Origin: Caldifarciminota bacterium
Lineage (GTDB): Bacteria > Hydrothermota > Hydrothermia > UBA1063 > CAJXJZ01
Assembly (NCBI GenBank): GCA_026986775.1
Contig: JALSNX010000001.1
Span: 62,001 to 126,000, forward strand
Length of the DNA: 64,000 nt
Reading direction: 5' to 3'
Below the pieces are notes generated by a model that did not search any database, was not told the DNA's origin, and saw only the letters and a program-made list of their open reading frames with translations. The first letter of the stretch is position 1; every line of letters begins with the position of its first letter. The position numbers and the translations under genes were made by a program. Positions 60,234 through 64,000 of the stretch are shown here, piece by piece.

Positions 60234-61084
60234 TGTTCTTTTTATTCAGGCGAAAAAAGAAAAAAAATGTTTACACCAATCTTGACAGTATAAGTTTTTG
60301 TGGCAAAATAGAAAGCCAGAGGAATGTTGTTATAAAGTTTCCCGAAGACCCCACACTTTTTTCCTTCGCCCTGCCCGCTGCTCGTAAAATAGAGGACTAT
60401 TTTCACGGAACAAAGTATGGCATATTCAGTGATGATGCATTCTACTTTGTAGCACAGTTTTTAAGGTATGTAAAGCGCTTTCCACAGGAAGATGAAAAAT
60501 TGAAGAGATTTAACTTTGATAACACCGTGCTTATAGACTTTGAACTGAAAGAGGAAAGCGTCGGCACACCGTATCCTTTTAAAATGAGAGTGGGCTTCAA
60601 AAAAGAACTCTTTCCTACCATGAACATAATCTACACCACAGATAACCCTGAGTTTCCCCAATACTACGAAAAAGTGGTGGAGAACATGACAAACTCAACT
60701 TATGAGGTTAAGATAAAAGAGCATAAGACAAAAAGAGGATGGGCATGGGAATTTTTAAAATATCTCGGTATGACTCAGAAAAAGAAGGTGCTACTTATTG
60801 ATTTTAAAGAAGAGAGGGGAAAACTCAGGAAAACCATAAAGGAAAGGCACTCAGAACGGTGGTTTGTGGTCTTTTTTGACGAACTGCACGATGTATCAGT
60901 GGACCAGAAAATTGCACTGCTCCTCGTTGCCGACAGCTTTCTATTTGATAAATCCTTCTACGCTTACTTCGCCACAAAAGAGGGAATAAAGTCCTATAAA
61001 CTGGGAGAACTGCCATTTAAAACATCAAAAACAAGTAGTTTGAAGATTGTAGATGAAAAAGATGTCTTACAGATTATAAAATGA
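60233..61084 (+). CDS. hypothetical protein, possible degenerate glycosyltransferase
   Basis: A 283-residue cytoplasmic protein with a basic N-terminus (RRKKKKN). The segment NVVIKFPEDPTLFSFALPAARKIEDYF followed by KYGIFSDDAF recalls the first Rossmann half of GT9 heptosyltransferases (vRPgaLGDvvltTPllraLr). The C-terminal half (WFVVFFDELHDVSVDQKIALLLVADSFL) could be the second. Canonical residues are not kept. Position between purC and an MsbA-type exporter suits lipid A/core synthesis. Low certainty. Confidence 0.35.
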   Translation: MFFLFRRKKKKNVYTNLDSISFCGKIESQRNVVIKFPEDPTLFSFALPAARKIEDYFHGTKYGIFSDDAFYFVAQFLRYVKRFPQEDEKLKRFNFDNTVLIDFELKEESVGTPYPFKMRVGFKKELFPTMNIIYTTDNPEFPQYYEKVVENMTNSTYEVKIKEHKTKRGWAWEFLKYLGMTQKKKVLLIDFKEERGKLRKTIKERHSERWFVVFFDELHDVSVDQKIALLLVADSFLFDKSFYAYFATKEGIKSYKLGELPFKTSKTSSLKIVDEKDVLQIIK

Positions 61085-62868
61085 AGTCCTATTTTAGACT
61101 TTTAAGATTTGTAAAACCCCATAAGTCACTCTTTATACTGACATTCATTGTGATGAGTATATACTCATTTTTAAACAGTTTTCAGGTGGCGATACTTTCT
61201 CCAATTCTCAAAACCCTTTTTTACAGACAGAACGCTCCTTTATACAACATAAAGCACCTTCCATGGTTAAATGACCTTTTAAACAGTATTTTGAGAAAAG
61301 ACCCCTTAGAGGCGACAAGGATACTTGCCTTAATGCTCATGGGAATCTTCCTCGTAAAGGCAATTTTCACTTATCTATCAAAGTTTATGGGAGCACTGCT
61401 TCAGGAGAAAATAACACGGGATGTAAGAATAAAACTCTTTGAAAAAATCATGAATATGCCACTTTCCTATTTTACAGGCGGAGATTCAGGTGACCTCATA
61501 TCAAGATTCATAAATGACATTCAACTTGTGAAGGTGGCACTCACACATGGAATTTATGTTGCTATAAGGGAAGGGCTCATGAGTATCTTCTATCTTATTC
61601 TATGCTTTATAAGCGCCTTTTACCTTGCACTCGTGGCCTTTGTGCTCATTCCCCTATCGCTCCTGTTCGTTGTCCTTATAAACAAAACGCTCAAAAAGCG
61701 TGCTAAAAAAGCACAGGAGAAGATGGGCGAGATAGGTATGCACCTTTTTGAAACTCTAAGCGGTATAAAACTCATAAAGGGGCTGGGCATGGAGGATAAA
61801 GAAAAGAAAAAATTCATTGATAAAGCCAGGTCATATTACCGCTCCGCCGTTAATTTTCAACTTCTTGGAGCTTTGCCATCACCTGTCAATGAATTTATGA
61901 CCTCCTTTGTGGCAGGTGCTCTTTTATATATCGGAGCCCTGTTCATTTTCAAATATCACTCTTTAACTGCAGACAGATTTTTTGTATTCCTTGCAGCAGC
62001 CCTTTCCATGATGTCACCCATAAAGCACCTGACGCAGATAAATACCTATCTGCAGGAAGGACTTGCAGCAGGTGAAAGGCTGTTTCAGGTTTTTGACGCA
62101 CAGGAGGAAAAATGGAAAGGAACAAAAAAGTTCAATGGTCTTAAGAGTGGTATTGAATTAAAAAACGTGAGTTTTTCTTATAAACCTTTTTCAGAGACAC
62201 TTAAAAATATCAATCTAATACTGAAAAAAGGTAAAAAGACAGCAATCGTGGGACATACGGGTTCTGGTAAAACGACGCTACTTGACCTTATTGCAGGTTT
62301 TCACTACGATTACAGCGGGAAAATCCTTATTGATGGGGTAGAACTCAGGGAATTTGACATAAAGTCCTATCGCAGTAAAATCGCACTTGTCCCTCAGGAT
62401 GTTTTCCTTTTTAAGGGCACACTGAAAGACAATATTACCTATGGCGTTGAAAACTACACAGAGGAAGAATTCAAAAAAGCTGGTAAAATAGCACTTGTGG
62501 AGGACTTTGTAAAAAGACTGCCAGAGGGTTATGACACACAGGTTGGGGAGAGAGGCAGCACACTTTCAGGTGGCGAAAAGCAGAGAATTGCCATAGCACG
62601 GGCTATTTTAAGAAAATCCGACATTATACTCCTTGATGAGGCAACAAGTGCACTTGACAATGAAAGCGAGAGAAGATTTAAAGAGATGTTCAGGGAGATT
62701 GAGAAAAACGCGCTTTTGGTGGTTATAGCCCACAGATTGAGCACGGTTTTAGACGCAGACGAGATAGTGGTTATGGATAAAGGCAGAATTGTTGCCCGAG
62801 GAAGACACGACGAACTGCTCAAAACCTCTCCACATTATAAAAAACTCTATGAGAGTCAATTTGCATGA
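61081..62868 (+). CDS. msbA: MsbA-like lipid ABC exporter
   Basis: A 595-residue half-transporter: six TM helices in residues 1-320, and a nucleotide-binding domain with Walker A GHTGSGKTT (about 398-406), signature LSGGEKQRIAIARA and Walker B IILLDEATSALD. It probably flips lipid A-core or another lipid across the inner membrane. It overlaps the neighbours by 4 bp on each side (the last gene by ATGA). Confidence 0.88.
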   Translation: MKSYFRLLRFVKPHKSLFILTFIVMSIYSFLNSFQVAILSPILKTLFYRQNAPLYNIKHLPWLNDLLNSILRKDPLEATRILALMLMGIFLVKAIFTYLSKFMGALLQEKITRDVRIKLFEKIMNMPLSYFTGGDSGDLISRFINDIQLVKVALTHGIYVAIREGLMSIFYLILCFISAFYLALVAFVLIPLSLLFVVLINKTLKKRAKKAQEKMGEIGMHLFETLSGIKLIKGLGMEDKEKKKFIDKARSYYRSAVNFQLLGALPSPVNEFMTSFVAGALLYIGALFIFKYHSLTADRFFVFLAAALSMMSPIKHLTQINTYLQEGLAAGERLFQVFDAQEEKWKGTKKFNGLKSGIELKNVSFSYKPFSETLKNINLILKKGKKTAIVGHTGSGKTTLLDLIAGFHYDYSGKILIDGVELREFDIKSYRSKIALVPQDVFLFKGTLKDNITYGVENYTEEEFKKAGKIALVEDFVKRLPEGYDTQVGERGSTLSGGEKQRIAIARAILRKSDIILLDEATSALDNESERRFKEMFREIEKNALLVVIAHRLSTVLDADEIVVMDKGRIVARGRHDELLKTSPHYKKLYESQFA

Positions 62869-64000
62869 GATTACGGTTTACTGAAAAACTCATTGTTATT
62901 CTGGGAACCTTTGTGGTACTGGGCCTTCTTGTAACACAGCCCGTTATTAAGGGTGCTGAAAGAGAGGTAAAGAGGACAACGACACTCATGGCAAAACTAA
63001 TGTCAGGACTTATAATCTACTCCCTTTATGAGGAAGACGTTCAGAAGGTTGTTCGTGAGGTTATAAAAGACATTGGTTTTCCCATTGTTATAACCGACCA
63101 ATACGGAATACCGAGGGCCTGGGAGGGTATAGGTGTAAATCCGAGACTTTTCACCCAGAGCCAGCTAAACAGACCCCAGAAACTCATGAACGACCCGAAC
63201 TTTCAGAAGATTCTGCGTGCCATACGGCGCCTTAAAAACGTTGCACAACCCATACCCATAAGAAAAGGTAACTACATTGTGGGTTATCTCTACTACGGAT
63301 ACCCGCACGTTTTAAGTTACATGAGGATACTGCCCTTTGCACTGATGCTGCTTGCCCTGATAACTTTTGTCCTGTTTTACACCTTTGCAAGGTCAATACA
63401 TGTATATGAAATAGAAACAGTCTGGGTCAACTTTGCCAAAGGACTGGCACATCAGATGGGAACACCTGTATCAGCGCTATTTGCATGGCTGGAACTTCTA
63501 AAAGAGGAAAATGTTCCCGATTATATCATAGAGAACATGACACATGACCTTGAACGCTTGAGGTCAATCCTTTTAAGATTTTCAAGGGTTGGAGGGAGTG
63601 CGGAATTCAGAGAGCATAACATAAAGGAAGTTATAGAGGATACAATTTCCATGCTAAAAGAACGATTTCTCAAGAACATCAACGTTGAACTTGTACTTGA
63701 AGAATGTAATCTGCGATGTGACAGGGAACTTCTCTCATGGGCAATAGAGAACCTTGTGAAAAACGCCTATGAGGCAAGAAGCAATAATATGCCCACAATA
63801 GAGATACGAAACCTTATAGAGAATGATGAGTGCGTAATAAGGATAACAGACAATGGAAAGGGCATAGACCCACAGTATAAGAAAAAACTCTTCAAAGAGT
63901 CTTTCACAACAAAAAAACGTGGCTGGGGGGTGGGGCTTCTGTTGACGAGGAGGATAATTGAGGATATACACGGAGGAAAAATAAAACTGGTTCGTTCTGA
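62865..64000 (+). CDS. sensor histidine kinase (C-terminus cut by window end)
   Basis: An open frame from ATG 62865 to the window edge (378 codons visible). TM1 is at about residues 8-25, an extracytoplasmic sensor follows, and TM2 is at about 155-178. The phosphoacceptor is H in GLAHQMGTPVSALF, with the N box NLVKNAYEAR, G1 DNGKGIDP, F box FTTKKRGWG and G2. The ATPase domain is nearly complete. The gene overlaps the MsbA-like gene by 4 bp, which may link signal input to lipid export. Its regulator would lie outside. Confidence 0.9.
   Translation, partial: MRLRFTEKLIVILGTFVVLGLLVTQPVIKGAEREVKRTTTLMAKLMSGLIIYSLYEEDVQKVVREVIKDIGFPIVITDQYGIPRAWEGIGVNPRLFTQSQLNRPQKLMNDPNFQKILRAIRRLKNVAQPIPIRKGNYIVGYLYYGYPHVLSYMRILPFALMLLALITFVLFYTFARSIHVYEIETVWVNFAKGLAHQMGTPVSALFAWLELLKEENVPDYIIENMTHDLERLRSILLRFSRVGGSAEFREHNIKEVIEDTISMLKERFLKNINVELVLEECNLRCDRELLSWAIENLVKNAYEARSNNMPTIEIRNLIENDECVIRITDNGKGIDPQYKKKLFKESFTTKKRGWGVGLLLTRRIIEDIHGGKIKLVRS

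Noticed and set aside
1-64000. tRNA, rRNA, CRISPR arrays, complete insertion sequences, phage genes
   Set aside because: I looked for tRNA T-loop patterns, regularly spaced repeats and transposase motifs and saw none; a covariance search would be needed to exclude small RNAs.

Overview
The window reads as a chromosomal segment of a Gram-negative-type (diderm) bacterium, probably an uncultured lineage near the FCB group (WOR-3, Hydrothermae or Cloacimonadota-like). Outer-membrane evidence is the MlaFE transport genes, an MsbA-like exporter, a PorV-like protein and several beta-barrel candidates. Two secreted proteins end in type IX-like sorting domains, and GWxTD, DUF3857, DUF6263 and DUF2207 proteins are typical of such genomes. 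The lineage is inferred from gene content only. I saw no tRNA, rRNA or CRISPR array.

Layout. 1-8957: the end of a DUF3108-like gene, a metallophosphoesterase-like membrane protein that has lost its metal ligands, accC-mlaE-mlaF, a secreted FG-GAP protein, a thioferritin/cytochrome b5-like/alpha-carbonic anhydrase operon behind a PerR-like box, and a three-gene ABC-2 exporter. 8958-11548: an accessory island with an HrgA-like PD-(D/E)XK nuclease gene between two integron attC-like palindromes, and an MNT-HEPN toxin-antitoxin pair. 11549-14943: a lipoprotein with LVIVD repeats, an unknown secreted protein and a CDF metal exporter. 14930-21505: two small redox genes, then a minus-strand set (Met/His-rich secreted protein, DUF2202 ferritin-like protein, barrel, OB-like protein, histidine kinase, NtrC-type regulator). 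A sigma-54 promoter with two palindromic upstream sites precedes its first gene.

21531-29509: a secreted T9SS-type protein, a class IV aminotransferase, small unknown genes, pyrR, yjbQ, wecB, radC, and an AbiE-type antitoxin with a wrecked toxin gene. 29511-40873 (minus strand): a tightly overlapping operon glyA / PorV-like / HhH-barrel / acpS / arcC / rfbB, preceded by pdxS-pdxT, then an MFS transporter and an NfeD-stomatin pair. 41015-45331: cstA, an ArsA-like ATPase, an esterase and a HAD hydrolase. 45404-52956: an envelope island with a DUF6263 lipoprotein, two DUF3857 transglutaminase-like proteins (one catalytically dead), two small paralogous membrane proteins and DUF2207. 52972-64000: ileS, yceD, a GWxTD protein, yraN, sugar-nucleotide genes, purC, a putative degenerate glycosyltransferase, an msbA-like gene and a histidine kinase cut by the window end.

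Two genome-wide habits show here. Operons are very compact, with 1-25 bp overlaps. Genes that open a transcription unit without a Shine-Dalgarno sequence repeatedly have a consensus sigma-70 promoter whose -10 box ends exactly 6 nt before the start codon, which predicts leaderless mRNAs. The best candidate for an undescribed system is the sigma-54-controlled Met-rich/DUF2202/NtrBC locus. The attC-like nuclease cassette is the second.
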